Notes under the pieces: model-generated
What the model was told of the DNA's origin: nothing
What the model saw: the letters and a program-made list of their open reading frames with translations, nothing else
Databases searched by the model: none
Translations under genes and position numbers: made by a program
In this document: positions 26,134-35,403 of the stretch, one piece after another
Numbering within the stretch: position 1 is the first letter of the stretch
Layout of the letters: every line of letters begins with the position of its first letter
Assembly: GCA_949499105.1 (NCBI GenBank)
Contig: CATEFX010000019.1
Location: 124,001-188,000, forward strand
Direction of reading: 5' to 3'
DNA from: Formosa sp. Hel1_33_131
Lineage (GTDB): Bacteria; Bacteroidota; Bacteroidia; Flavobacteriales; Flavobacteriaceae
Length of the DNA: 64,000 bases

Positions 26134-26178
26134 TTCACTTCTCACTTCTCACTTTTATCTTTTCACTTTTTCACTTCC
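26134..26178. repeat. CACTT-type repeat at the far side of the S23 gene
   Basis: TTCACTTCTCACTTCTCACT and TTTTCACTTTTTCACTT tracts abut the 3' end of cusA; the last codons of CusA (EVKK, stop) are themselves written in this repeat. It has the same orientation as the 21-bp array, so the S23 gene is bracketed by direct repeats of this simple motif. Confidence 0.7.
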
Positions 26179-27752
26179 AACTCTTGCTTCCAACTATACA
26201 ACACTGGAACCACAAACAAGCTGATTAACGCAATGAGCATACCTCCAAAACTCGGAATCGCCATCGGAATCATAATATCACTTCCGCGACCGGTGGATGT
26301 TAAAATCGGCAACAATGCCAAAATCGTAGTTGCCGTGGTCATTAGGCAAGGTCTGATTCGTTTTTCTCCTGCTTCGACAATAGCGGCTCTAATTTCCTTT
26401 TTGTTTTCAGGGGTATTTCGTTCAAAAGTTTGTTTTAAATAGGTCGCCATGACGACACCATCGTCAGTAGCAATTCCGAAAAGTGCAATAAATCCAACCC
26501 AAACCGCCACACTCAGATTGATGGGATGCATCTGGAATAAATCGCGAAGATTTTCACCAAACACATCAACATTTAAAAACCAATCTTGACCATAGAGCCA
26601 TATCATAATAAAACCACCTGCAAATGCGACTGCAATTCCCGTAAAAACCATGAGTGAAGTCGCTACAGAGCGAAACTGAAAGTATAGAATTAAAAAGATA
26701 ATGAGTAACGCAAGCGGTACCACCACCGATAAAGTTTTTTCTGCACGCAATTGATTTTCATAAGTTCCTGTAAATTGGTAATTAATCCCTTTTGGAACGA
26801 TGAGCGCTCCTGAATCTATTTTGGATTGAATAAGTGCTTGTGCATTTTCAACGACGCTTACTTCTGCAAAACCATCCAACTTATCAAACAAAACATAACC
26901 AACTAAAAAGGTATCTTCACTTTTGATGACTTGTGGCCCTTGTTCGTAACGAATGCTTGCCAATTCGCTTAAAGGCACTGGACTTCCTTTTTCCACAGGA
27001 ATGTATATCTGCTTCAAATCGGTTGGATTCCCTCTTAATTCTCTTGGGTAACGCACCCGAATGCCATAGCGTTCTCGACCTTCAATGGTTTGCGTGATTC
27101 CCATCCCACCTACAGCTACTTTAAGCACATCCTGAACCGCTTGAATGCTGATGCCATAACGAGCAATTTTTTCTCTATCAATATCGATAAGTAGGTAGGG
27201 TTTCCCGACAATTCGGTCGGCATAGACTGCCTGCTGTTTCACGCCCTCGGCTTGTTTTAATAGGGTTTCTAATTGCAATCCAAAGGCTTCGATTTCTTTT
27301 AAGTCCTGTCCTTTTACCTTGATGCCCATTGGCGCACGCATCCCAGTTTGAAGCATGACCAATCGGGTTTCAACCGGCTGAAGTTTTGGAGCAGATGTGA
27401 CACCTGGTAATTTGGTAACACGTACGATTTCATTCCAAATATCATCTGGGGATTTAATTTCTGGACGCCAATTACGGTAAAACTCTCCATCATCATCTTT
27501 TATTAATTGAGACCTTTCTACTGTGCTTAATGTGACATTTTCTGAATTGTTGGGATTTGCAGAAAAACGCCCATCTTTCAATTCAAAAAAACCAGCAGTA
27601 TTTACTTTATAACGCTGGCGATTGCCGTTTTCATTCAGCATGAATTCTGATTTGTATTGATAAACAGTTAAATATGACTGTTTTAGATTTATTTGCTGGA
27701 TCTGGAGGATTATCTCTTGGGTTTGAAGCACAAGTGTAAAATAAATTGCCAT
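26163..27752 (-). pseudogene. cusA: cusA-like RND efflux pump, 5' half missing
   Basis: Inner-membrane Cu(I)/Ag(I) proton antiporter of the HME-RND family; a full protein is over 1,000 residues with 12 helices. The remaining 529 codons begin in the second periplasmic domain (YKSEFMLNENGNRQRYK, then YRNWRPEIKSPDDIW and RLVMLQTGMRAPMG) and run through the C-terminal helices (VAVWVGFIALFGIATDDGVV, RPCLMTTATTILALLPIL) to a normal end. About 600 N-terminal residues, including helices 1-6, are absent, and upstream DNA carries unrelated genes. Residues 1-32 of the ORF resemble nothing in the family, placing the breakpoint near 27660. It cannot form a working pump. Confidence 0.85.
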
Positions 27753-28167
27753 AGCAATTTGATTTTATAAAACAATCGAGCGCTTGGTAGCGGCTATTTT
27801 ACATAACGGCTAATTATAGATACAAATGTTTTTAAACGCTGCGAAGCAAACCGCTTATTAGTTTAATGACCCAAGTTCTAACTATTCTTATGAAAACAAA
27901 TGCTTCTGTGATATTTTACATAATATAGAATTATAGCTATCAAATAAACCCTGAAGTTTTTAAGCCGTAATTTCTTTTAACATAATTGTTAACGATATAG
28001 ACCTAAAGACACTATATCTACAATTATGTGTAAATAGCCTGAAAAACGGCTATACAGAAATTACTATATTTGTACTATAATTTATATTATGTAAAATAGA
28101 ATAATTCAACTTCAAATGCCCTCTATTCAGTTTAGTTCACTAATTTTGTAGCTTACAAATAAAGCCA
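27753..28167. other. Gene-free region beside the cusA breakpoint
   Basis: 415 bases without a credible ORF. It holds three copies of a TATTTTACATAA-type motif (27795, 27912 and inverted at 28098), a small hairpin TAGCC-N8-GGCTA near 28034-28051, and a TAATTTTG box at 28141 that may drive the DUF3817 gene. The lack of coding sequence and the repeats suggest remnants of a rearrangement. Confidence 0.6.
27912..28098. repeat. Inverted repeat pair of about 23-25 bp flanking 187 bp
   Basis: Left arm TATTTTACATAATATAGAAT TATAG at 27912-27936; the reverse complement of the right arm (28075-28098) reads TATTTTACATAATATAAATT ATAG, differing by a one-base gap. A third, more diverged copy (TATTTTACATAACGGCTAAT) in left-arm orientation lies at 27795. 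Confidence 0.75.
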
Positions 28168-28452
28168 ATGAAAACCCTTACCATATTCCGTGTCATCGCC
28201 TTTTTAGAAGGTTTGTCATATATTCTATTACTATTTGTAGGCGTGCCTTTAAAATATATGAATGGTGACGTGACGCTTGTTAAAATGCTCGGCATGCCGC
28301 ATGGATTTCTATTTATGGCGTATATCGCATTTGTGATTGTATTACGATTCGATCATAAATGGTTTAAAAAACATTTTATTTTAATTGCCTTAGCGTCTAT
28401 CATCCCTTTTGGAACATTTATCGTGGAATATAAACTTAGAAAAATCAGTTAA
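28168..28452 (+). CDS. DUF3817 membrane protein
   Basis: A 94-residue integral membrane protein with three hydrophobic helices (about 5-27, 45-60, 70-86). The arrangement FRVIAFLEGLSYILLLFVGVPLKY followed by GMPHGFLFMAYI (motifs abbreviated) is the DUF3817 pattern, related to the YdzA/integral membrane family. Function is unknown. It begins 6 bases before the MscS gene, so they likely form an operon. Confidence 0.8.
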   Translation: MKTLTIFRVIAFLEGLSYILLLFVGVPLKYMNGDVTLVKMLGMPHGFLFMAYIAFVIVLRFDHKWFKKHFILIALASIIPFGTFIVEYKLRKIS

Positions 28453-28458
28453 CATACT

Positions 28459-29703
28459 ATGAAATACTTATATAATTACATCTATCAAATATTCCTATCC
28501 TGGAATATATCTTCAGATATGGCAAACTTGTTATGTCTTTCTTTGCTATTTTTGGCTTCCATTTTGTTCATTATTCTTGTTGATTATATCATTAGAAAAA
28601 TTATTTTAGGAACGTTTTCCAAGTTAGCTGCGAAATCAAAAACAAACTTTGATGACATCATGGTTACCAATCGGGTGCCTAGAAACATTGCGCATCTGAT
28701 ACCGTTTTTATTGGCTTATAATTTTATTCCAAGCCTGTTTTTTAATTATCCATACTGGCAAATTTTAAGTAAAAAAACAATTTCAGTGGTCGGGATTATG
28801 CTTACAATCATTGGATTGCGAAGTGTCCTAAATTCTATGAAAGCATATTTCAAAACACTTATTTACTTAAAAGATAAACCTGTTGATAGTTATATACAGG
28901 TCTTTATGATTTTTGTCTGGCTTACCGGTATTTTTGCGACAGTCGCTATTATTTCTGGGATTTCATTTTGGGAATTTATTGCGGGATTAGGAACCATATC
29001 GGCCATTATTATTTTGGTATTTAGAGATACTATTTTAGGGTTTGTGGCTAGTATTCAGGTCTCTATTAACGACATGGTTCGTATTGGAGATTGGATTACG
29101 TTTGAAAAATTTGGTGCCGATGGCGATGTGGTTGAGATTAATTTAGCAACAGTTAAGGTTCAAAATTTTGACAACACCATCACCACCATCCCTACCTATG
29201 CCTTGATCTCCGACTCCTTTAAAAACTGGCGCGGAATGGACGAATCGAAGGGACGACGTATTAAGCGTTCTTTGAATATTCGTATGGAGAGTGTTAAAAA
29301 CTTGAGTCAAGAAGACATTCTTCAAATGTCTAAAATTCAACTTATATCCGATTATATTTTACAACGCTCTCAGGACATCAATACTTACAATGAAAATCAA
29401 ACAATTGATAAATCGCTACTAATTAATGGGCGGAATCTAACCAATATTGGCGTTTTTAGAAAATACATGGAAACCTTTATTGAACAACATTCGGCGATCA
29501 ATAAAGACATGATGATTATGGTGCGACAGTTACAACCTACAGCGCAAGGGCTACCCATTGAAATTTATGCCTTTAGTAGTGATAAACGTTGGAAAAACTA
29601 TGAATTTATTATTGCAGACATTTTTGATCATATGATAGCATCTGTAAATGATTTTGATCTAAAAATTGCGGAATCGCCTCTTTTTCCAGTCACTAAAAAA
29701 TAA
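28459..29703 (+). CDS. MscS-family mechanosensitive channel (YbdG/MscM-like)
   Basis: Inner-membrane channel that opens under osmotic down-shock, 414 residues. Five hydrophobic helices lie in residues 20-190; the pore helix region reads FIAGLGTISAIIILVFRDTILGF (abbreviated). The beta domain follows with DMVRIGDWITF and VQNFDNTITTIPTYALISD, then SFKNWRGM...GRRIKRSL. That last block is diagnostic of the YbdG/MscM branch rather than classical MscS. It sits between a DUF3817 gene and a conserved unknown, all on the plus strand with gaps of 6 and 3 bases. Confidence 0.9.
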   Translation: MKYLYNYIYQIFLSWNISSDMANLLCLSLLFLASILFIILVDYIIRKIILGTFSKLAAKSKTNFDDIMVTNRVPRNIAHLIPFLLAYNFIPSLFFNYPYWQILSKKTISVVGIMLTIIGLRSVLNSMKAYFKTLIYLKDKPVDSYIQVFMIFVWLTGIFATVAIISGISFWEFIAGLGTISAIIILVFRDTILGFVASIQVSINDMVRIGDWITFEKFGADGDVVEINLATVKVQNFDNTITTIPTYALISDSFKNWRGMDESKGRRIKRSLNIRMESVKNLSQEDILQMSKIQLISDYILQRSQDINTYNENQTIDKSLLINGRNLTNIGVFRKYMETFIEQHSAINKDMMIMVRQLQPTAQGLPIEIYAFSSDKRWKNYEFIIADIFDHMIASVNDFDLKIAESPLFPVTKK

Positions 29704-29706
29704 GCA

Positions 29707-30117
29707 ATGAGTTTAAGAGATTCGAGTTTAAAATCCCTTCGACCTGACGTCATAACAGGAACGGTTAAAACGGAAATGTCATCCGAAGAATATTTTCAAA
29801 ATTCCATTTTACGACCGATTATAAAGTTTCAAAATGATCTGTTAATCGCCGTATTTTTGAATTATTGTAAAACCTACAAAAACGTATTTTTTGATTTGTC
29901 GGTTGAGAAAAAAATCATATATATCGATACTGCGATTGTAAAAAATACCGCTTTTAGAAACAGCCTAAAAGACCTCATTATTGGTCTATTTTCGGTCGAA
30001 GAATACTCGCAGTACATTGAAAATGCATCCGCCTTAAATAAACGAATGACCGGCATTATTAAAGAACGTTTAATTAGCCATGTTCAGTTACTCTCAGAAG
30101 CCCGCCCTACAACGTAG
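29707..30117 (+). CDS. Conserved Flavobacteriaceae protein of unknown function
   Basis: A 136-residue soluble, probably helical protein. Its opening MSLRDSSLKSLRPDV and the segments LRPIIKFQNDLLIAVFLNYC and SALNKRMTGIIKERLISH are what I recall from Flavobacteriaceae homologues that are sometimes labelled 'glyoxalase', for which I see no motif. It is 3 bases after the MscS gene and its 3' end overlaps the convergent DUF2461 gene by 11 bases. I propose no function. Confidence 0.7.
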   Translation: MSLRDSSLKSLRPDVITGTVKTEMSSEEYFQNSILRPIIKFQNDLLIAVFLNYCKTYKNVFFDLSVEKKIIYIDTAIVKNTAFRNSLKDLIIGLFSVEEYSQYIENASALNKRMTGIIKERLISHVQLLSEARPTT

Positions 30118-30775
30118 ATTCGCCATTCAAATTGGTGGTTAATACCGAGCTCATATAATCAAAATAAGGTCTGATCACTTTAAAACTCTCAACGATTTGA
30201 TGTTCAAAGTCTTTGGATAATACGGCTTTATCAGAATATTTTCGCACAAAAATAAACTGTTTTTTACGAATCAAATCAATGTTTGGATCTTGCTTGTCAA
30301 ACCCTCTTGGAGCCGATTTCAATTCATCCCCTTGAACCGTCCCCCAAACCGCTTTAAATGCAGGTGTATCCATCAACGCTCGGATATCTTCCGAATCCGT
30401 TTCAAACTCTTTACGGATTCTCAAAAGGTCTTCTTTACTAGGATCCCAAAAACCAGTGGCAATAAAACTTTCGTTTTCGGGCGCAAGATGTAAGTAATAA
30501 CCCCCTCTTAATTCTGGTTTGGTCCGATGAAAGCTCCCCCCAAAATGGGTTTTATAAGGTAATTTATTCTTTGAAAAACGAACATCTCTATAAATTCGAA
30601 ATACTTTAAATGTATCAATCGAATCAAACTGGTTTAGGTGCTCAAATAACTGATTGTAAAATTGCTTCACGTCCAATTCAATTTCCTTAAAACTCGCTTT
30701 ATGGTCATGAAACCAATCGCGGTTATTGTTTTTTTGCAATTTTTTTAGAAAACTAAATACATCTTTGGAGATCAT
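30107..30775 (-). CDS. DUF2461 domain protein
   Basis: A 222-residue soluble protein. The family pattern is strong: FLKKLQKNNNRDWFHDHKASF at the start, FRIYRDVRFSKNKLPYKTHFG (abbreviated) in the middle and GGYYLHLAPENESFIATGFW after it, as in DUF2461/TIGR02453 proteins. Function is unknown. It starts 3 bases after truA, so it is the last gene of a run that may extend from the his operon through truA. Confidence 0.88.
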   Translation of the reverse strand: MISKDVFSFLKKLQKNNNRDWFHDHKASFKEIELDVKQFYNQLFEHLNQFDSIDTFKVFRIYRDVRFSKNKLPYKTHFGGSFHRTKPELRGGYYLHLAPENESFIATGFWDPSKEDLLRIRKEFETDSEDIRALMDTPAFKAVWGTVQGDELKSAPRGFDKQDPNIDLIRKKQFIFVRKYSDKAVLSKDFEHQIVESFKVIRPYFDYMSSVLTTNLNGESTL

Positions 30776-30778
30776 AAC

Positions 30779-31570
30779 TTATGGTTTTTTAAATTCTATT
30801 TTATGTAAAATCAACCCCGATGCCGGTGCAATATAATCCATGACAAACTCACTTTCAGATTTCAAACTGTCTTTAATATACTCCAAATCGATTTCGCCCC
30901 GTCCTAATTTGATCAAAGCCCCCATCATCAATCGAATTTGATGCCGTCCAAACCCTTTTCCAATCACTTTTAAAACATAACTTTTTTTAGGAAAAAAACT
31001 GGCCGTGTACAGTGTGTTCTCAATCAGCTCACAACCGATCAATTCTCGATCATAAACGCCTTCATTCGTAGGTTTATAACAATAGGTTTTATAATTGTTT
31101 TTACCTTCAAACAACAGTGCCCCTTCTTTCATTAAATCGATATCCAATGGCTCTAAAATAGTGGTCAGTATCGGTGCTGCAAACGGATGAAACTTTTCGC
31201 CCTGTGCAAACACATAATGGTATTCTTTTAATTTTGAATCCTGAATGATATTAAATTTCGCATCCACTTCTTCAATGCTCAACGCTCTAATATCTTGTGG
31301 AAGGTTTTGATTAAACGTTCCCATAAATTCGACTAAATCCTGTAAGGGTTGTCCATCTAAAAACAATTCAAAAGCAGCCTCACTCGCGGAGACCATGGCA
31401 TCCGTTCGCCCCGCTCCGAGTGTTTTAAAAGATTGTTCCCCCAATATAAATTTCAGAGTGCGATCAATCATCAGATGCACCGTTTTGGTGTTGGGTTGTT
31501 TTTGCCAACCATGAAACCGGTAGCCTAAAAACTGAACTTTGACCAAATAAAAATAGCGTTTTTGCAACAT
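30779..31570 (-). CDS. truA: tRNA pseudouridine synthase TruA-type
   Basis: Isomerises uridines 38-40 of the tRNA anticodon stem to pseudouridine. The catalytic loop is GRTDAMVSA (Asp about residue 56); in most TruA proteins this reads GRTDAGVHA, so the loop is diverged though the Asp is kept. Other landmarks are the start YLVKVQFLGYRFHGWQKQP and the late GKGFGRHQIRLMMGALIKLG. Length of 263 is normal. It follows hisIE by 36 bases on the same strand. Confidence 0.88.
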   Translation of the reverse strand: MLQKRYFYLVKVQFLGYRFHGWQKQPNTKTVHLMIDRTLKFILGEQSFKTLGAGRTDAMVSASEAAFELFLDGQPLQDLVEFMGTFNQNLPQDIRALSIEEVDAKFNIIQDSKLKEYHYVFAQGEKFHPFAAPILTTILEPLDIDLMKEGALLFEGKNNYKTYCYKPTNEGVYDRELIGCELIENTLYTASFFPKKSYVLKVIGKGFGRHQIRLMMGALIKLGRGEIDLEYIKDSLKSESEFVMDYIAPASGLILHKIEFKKP

Positions 31571-31606
31571 GACTACAAGGTCGGTATTTTAAAAAGAGTT
31601 ACAAAA

Positions 31607-32197
31607 TTAATGTCTCGATTTCAAAACCTCAATAACCGAATCGAGCTTAAACCCTTTTGCTTGCAATAAAATTAAGTAATGAAATAATAAATCGGCACTT
31701 TCATTTAAAAACAAATCATCGTTTGCATCTTTCGCTTCAATGATCACTTCAACGGCCTCCTCGCCTACTTTTTGAGCAATTTTATTGATGCCTTTTTCAA
31801 ATAATTCGGACACATAAGACGTTTCGGCGGAAGCATTTTCTCTTCGATAGGAAATAATGGATTCTAATTCTGATAAAAACCCATACGATTCGGTGTTAGT
31901 CGCCCCCCAACAGCTATCCGATCCTTTATGGCAGGTTGGACCTTCTGGAGTTGCCTGAATGAGTAAGGTGTCGTTATCACAATCATTCTTCAAACTGATT
32001 AAAGTTAAAAAATGACCGCTCTCCTCCCCTTTTGTCCAAAGGCGCTGCTTGCTTCGACTAAAGAAAGTTACCTTATTAGTTTCCAGAGTTTTGGAAACCG
32101 CTTCGGCATTCATATACCCGAGCATTAAAACGGTTTTGGTTGTCGAATCTTGAATAATTGCTGGGATTAATCCGGCACTGTTATACTTGATGTCCAT
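31607..32197 (-). CDS. hisIE: Bifunctional phosphoribosyl-AMP cyclohydrolase / phosphoribosyl-ATP pyrophosphatase
   Basis: Catalyses steps 2 and 3 of histidine synthesis. The N-terminal HisI domain (about 1-105) has LMLGYMNAEA, FFSRSKQRLWTKGE, the DCDND metal site and the GPTCHKGSDSCWG zinc-cysteine block. The C-terminal HisE domain (about 110-196) contains KVGEEAVEVIIEAK and the E-x-x-D helix LNESADLLFHYLIL. The start codon overlaps the hisF stop by one base. It is the last his gene of the operon. Confidence 0.96.
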   Translation of the reverse strand: MDIKYNSAGLIPAIIQDSTTKTVLMLGYMNAEAVSKTLETNKVTFFSRSKQRLWTKGEESGHFLTLISLKNDCDNDTLLIQATPEGPTCHKGSDSCWGATNTESYGFLSELESIISYRRENASAETSYVSELFEKGINKIAQKVGEEAVEVIIEAKDANDDLFLNESADLLFHYLILLQAKGFKLDSVIEVLKSRH

Positions 32198-32952
32198 TAG
32201 AGTCGTATGTTTATTTGTTTTGATTGTAATTCTTGTTTTAAATCTTTTATTTCAATTTCACCAAAGTGAAATACACTAGCTGCCAAAGCGGCATCTGCTT
32301 TGCCGTCTTTAAATACATCCACAAAATGCGCCATAGTTCCAGCACCCCCAGAAGCAATAATTGGAATGTTTACGGTTTCTGAAAGTTGTGCAAGTGCCTC
32401 ATTTGCAAAACCTGTTTTGACGCCATCGTTGTTCATGGAAGTGAAAAGTAGTTCACCTGCACCTCGAGTTTCCATCTCTTTGGCCCATTCAAACAAGTCT
32501 AACTCTGTAGGAATCGTGCCGCCAGCCAAATGTACCAACCATTTACCATCCACTTGTTTCGCATCGATTGCCACAACAATGCATTGGTTTCCAAAGGCCT
32601 TGGATAGCTCGTTGATAAGCGCTGGACGTTTGATAGCCGCTGAATTTACACCCACTTTATCGGCCCCCGATTTTAGGAGGATTTCGACCCCTTCTTTGGT
32701 ACTCACCCCACCACCAACAGTGAACGGAATGTCAATTTGTTCTGCAACAGACCGCACCATTTCGATGGTCGTGGAACGAGATTCTAAGGTCGCCGTGATG
32801 TCTAAAAACACCAATTCATCGGCACCGTTTTCGGCATATTGTTTTGCTAAGGCGACCGGATCTCCAGCATCTCTAAGGTTTAAAAAATTAACCCCTTTTA
32901 CCGTTCGGCCGTTTTTAATATCTAAGCACGGAATGATTCGTTTTGCTAACAT
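32197..32952 (-). CDS. hisF: Imidazole glycerol phosphate synthase subunit HisF
   Basis: Cyclase subunit of the HisH-HisF complex that forms imidazole glycerol phosphate and AICAR. The (beta/alpha)8 barrel shows the catalytic Asp in [16 protein letters not shown], the PFTVGGGV phosphate loop, the second catalytic Asp in NNDGVKTG and the final ASGGAG loop. Length of 251 is standard. Gap to hisA is 2 bases; overlap with hisIE is one base. Confidence 0.96.
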   Translation of the reverse strand: MLAKRIIPCLDIKNGRTVKGVNFLNLRDAGDPVALAKQYAENGADELVFLDITATLESRSTTIEMVRSVAEQIDIPFTVGGGVSTKEGVEILLKSGADKVGVNSAAIKRPALINELSKAFGNQCIVVAIDAKQVDGKWLVHLAGGTIPTELDLFEWAKEMETRGAGELLFTSMNNDGVKTGFANEALAQLSETVNIPIIASGGAGTMAHFVDVFKDGKADAALAASVFHFGEIEIKDLKQELQSKQINIRL

Positions 32953-32954
32953 AC

Positions 32955-33683
32955 TTATGGACGGTTTAATTGATAGGTTTCTAATTGTTTTAAACTGATA
33001 TTTCCTTCGTAAATGGCTTTTCCAATAATAACCCCTTCACATCCCAATTCCGCTAATTGAGGCAACTCTTCAAACGCTGAAATCCCTCCAGATGCAATCA
33101 GATTGACAGGGCTGACAGTGTTTAAAATCGTTTCATATAACTCAAACGAAGGGCCCTGAAGCATGCCATCTTTTGAAATATCGGTACAAATCACATAGGA
33201 GATGCCTTTTGATACAAATTCTTTTATAAATTCGATCACTTCCTTGTCACTCTCTTCTTGCCAACCTTGAATGGCTATTTTTTGATCTAAACAATCGGCA
33301 CCCAATATAATTTTATCAGCACCAAAGGTATCCAGCCAATTTAAAAACTGTGTTGGATTTTTAACCGCAATACTGCCCCCAGTAACCTGATGGGCACCAG
33401 AATCAAATGCGATTTTTAAATCGGCATCGGATTTTAATCCACCTCCAAAATCGACTTTCAAATTGGTGTTTGTCGCAATGGATTCCAAGATATTATGATT
33501 GATAATATGTTGGGCTTTTGCTCCGTCTAAATCTACCACATGAAGATGCTCGATCCCAACACCTTCAAACATTTTAGCAACTTCTAAAGGGTTTTCATTG
33601 TAGACTTTTTTGGTGCTATAATCGCCTTTCGTCAGTCGTACACACTGACCATTAATAATATCGATTGCAGGAATAATTCGCAT
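32955..33683 (-). CDS. hisA: Phosphoribosylformimino-5-aminoimidazole carboxamide ribotide isomerase HisA
   Basis: Amadori isomerase, step 4 of the pathway. The barrel has the catalytic Asp in [14 protein letters not shown] (residue 8) and the second one in [14 protein letters not shown], plus DFGGGLKS and IASGGISA phosphate loops. Length 242. It lies between hisH and hisF with 1- and 2-base gaps. Confidence 0.95.
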   Translation of the reverse strand: MRIIPAIDIINGQCVRLTKGDYSTKKVYNENPLEVAKMFEGVGIEHLHVVDLDGAKAQHIINHNILESIATNTNLKVDFGGGLKSDADLKIAFDSGAHQVTGGSIAVKNPTQFLNWLDTFGADKIILGADCLDQKIAIQGWQEESDKEVIEFIKEFVSKGISYVICTDISKDGMLQGPSFELYETILNTVSPVNLIASGGISAFEELPQLAELGCEGVIIGKAIYEGNISLKQLETYQLNRP

Positions 33684-33684
33684 G

Positions 33685-34266
33685 TTATAAGTTTAAAAAG
33701 TTTTGTAATAATTGAGCCCCGTCTTTACTGCTTTTTTCAGGGTGAAATTGAACCCCATAAAAATTATTGGATTGCAATGCCGCCGAAAATTCCAGTTCAT
33801 ACCTAGAGCTCGCAATGGTTTGCGCCCCAATCGCTGCATAATAACTATGAACAGAGTACATATAGCTATTTTCAGGGATCTCTAACAATAAATCCGATTG
33901 GAGGTTTTGAATTGTATTCCATCCCATATGCGGCACTTTCACCGCATTTGTAAACCGTTTGACCTCTACATCAAAAACGCCAAGTCCTTTAGTATCGCCT
34001 TCCTCAGAATGATTGCACAACAATTGCATGCCTAAACAAATGCCTAAAACATCTTGTTTGAGCGTTGGTATCAACCGGTCTAACTTAGATTTTTTTAACA
34101 TCTCCATGGCCTGACTAGCTTCGCCAACCCCAGGAAATATGACTTTATCAGCACTTAGAATTTCATCGACAGAATTTGATAAAACCGCCTGGATGCCCAA
34201 ACGTTGAAACGCGAATTGAATGCTCTGAATATTCCCTGCTCCGTAATCGATTATAATGACTTTCAT
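33685..34266 (-). CDS. hisH: Imidazole glycerol phosphate synthase glutaminase HisH
   Basis: Class I glutamine amidotransferase that feeds ammonia to HisF. The triad is visible: nucleophile Cys in [10 protein letters not shown] (about 77), His and Glu in [10 protein letters not shown] (about 175). The start [16 protein letters not shown] is typical. Length of 193 is normal. It sits between hisB and hisA in a tightly packed operon. Confidence 0.95.
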   Translation of the reverse strand: MKVIIIDYGAGNIQSIQFAFQRLGIQAVLSNSVDEILSADKVIFPGVGEASQAMEMLKKSKLDRLIPTLKQDVLGICLGMQLLCNHSEEGDTKGLGVFDVEVKRFTNAVKVPHMGWNTIQNLQSDLLLEIPENSYMYSVHSYYAAIGAQTIASSRYELEFSAALQSNNFYGVQFHPEKSSKDGAQLLQNFLNL

Positions 34267-34269
34267 TTA

Positions 34270-35403
34270 TTATAAAGTTCCTTTGGTTGATGGTAAAATC
34301 ATTTTATTGACATCTCTTTTGACAGCCATTTTTATCGCCTTTGCAAATGCTTTGAATATGGCTTCAATTTTGTGGTGTTCATTCGTTCCATCCGCTTGAA
34401 TGTTTAAATTACATTTGGCGCCATCGGTAAAAGATTTAAAGAAGTGCATGAACATTTCTGTGGGCATTTTCCCCACATATTCACGTTTGAAATCGGCCTC
34501 CCAAACCAACCAATTTCTCCCTCCAAAATCAATCGCCACTTGGGCAATACAGTCGTCCATTGGCAAGCAAAATCCGTAACGTTCAATTCCTAGTTTTGAG
34601 CCTAACAACGTATGAAATAAATTCCCTAAAGCAATGGCTGTATCTTCGATCGTATGGTGTTCATCTACTTCTAAATCGCCCACCACTTTAAGATCCAAAT
34701 CCATTTGACCATGACGCGCAATCTGATCTAACATATGATCAAAAAATGCAATCCCTGTATCGATTTTGCTTTTACCAGTCCCATCCAAATTCAGCCTAAT
34801 ATTTATCTTAGTTTCATTGGTATTTCGTACACTAGATCCAACCCGTTGATCGGCTTTCAAAAACTCATAAATAGTTTTCCAACTATTGGTTTCTAAAGCG
34901 ATATAAGGGGTTAATGCATCCTGATTTACGGATATTTCATTTTCTCCTAAATGCGTTTCATCATTGATATAAATGCCTTTACAGCCTAGATTTTTTGCCA
35001 ATTCTACGTCGGTGAGACGATCTCCAATCACAAACGAATTTTCTAAATCATAGGCTTCTGTGAAATAGTCTGTTAACAAACCTGTTTGAGGTTTGCGTGT
35101 TGGCGCATTGTCTTTGGCGAATGTTTTATCAATGAATTGTTTTTCAAAAACAATCCCTTCATTTTTAAAGGTATCGAGTATAAAATTATGAACCGGCCAA
35201 AACGTGTTTTCAGGGTAAATAGCCGTGCCTAAACCGTCTTGATTGGTAATCATTACAATTTCGAAATCCAGTTCTTGACAAATCTTTTTCAAATTAGAAA
35301 ATACATCCGGGTAAAATTCTAGCTTTTCAAAAGAATCAATTTGTTCATCGGCCGTTTCTTTGATGATGGTTCCATCGCGATCTATAAATAATACAGGTTT
35401 CAT
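34270..35403 (-). CDS. hisB: Bifunctional histidinol-phosphatase / imidazoleglycerol-phosphate dehydratase
   Basis: Two activities of the pathway in 377 residues. The HAD phosphatase domain (about 1-165) has [15 protein letters not shown], the zinc-loop region, and [17 protein letters not shown]. The dehydratase domain (about 185-377) carries the manganese motifs [27 protein letters not shown] and the repeated [14 protein letters not shown]. Start overlaps the hisC stop (ATGA), implying coupled translation. Confidence 0.96.
   Translation of the reverse strand: MKPVLFIDRDGTIIKETADEQIDSFEKLEFYPDVFSNLKKICQELDFEIVMITNQDGLGTAIYPENTFWPVHNFILDTFKNEGIVFEKQFIDKTFAKDNAPTRKPQTGLLTDYFTEAYDLENSFVIGDRLTDVELAKNLGCKGIYINDETHLGENEISVNQDALTPYIALETNSWKTIYEFLKADQRVGSSVRNTNETKINIRLNLDGTGKSKIDTGIAFFDHMLDQIARHGQMDLDLKVVGDLEVDEHHTIEDTAIALGNLFHTLLGSKLGIERYGFCLPMDDCIAQVAIDFGGRNWLVWEADFKREYVGKMPTEMFMHFFKSFTDGAKCNLNIQADGTNEHHKIEAIFKAFAKAIKMAVKRDVNKMILPSTKGTL

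Noticed and set aside
32300-32998. 232-residue plus-strand ORF opposite hisF
   Set aside because: Shadow ORF of hisF/hisA; composition is that of an antisense frame with no domain.
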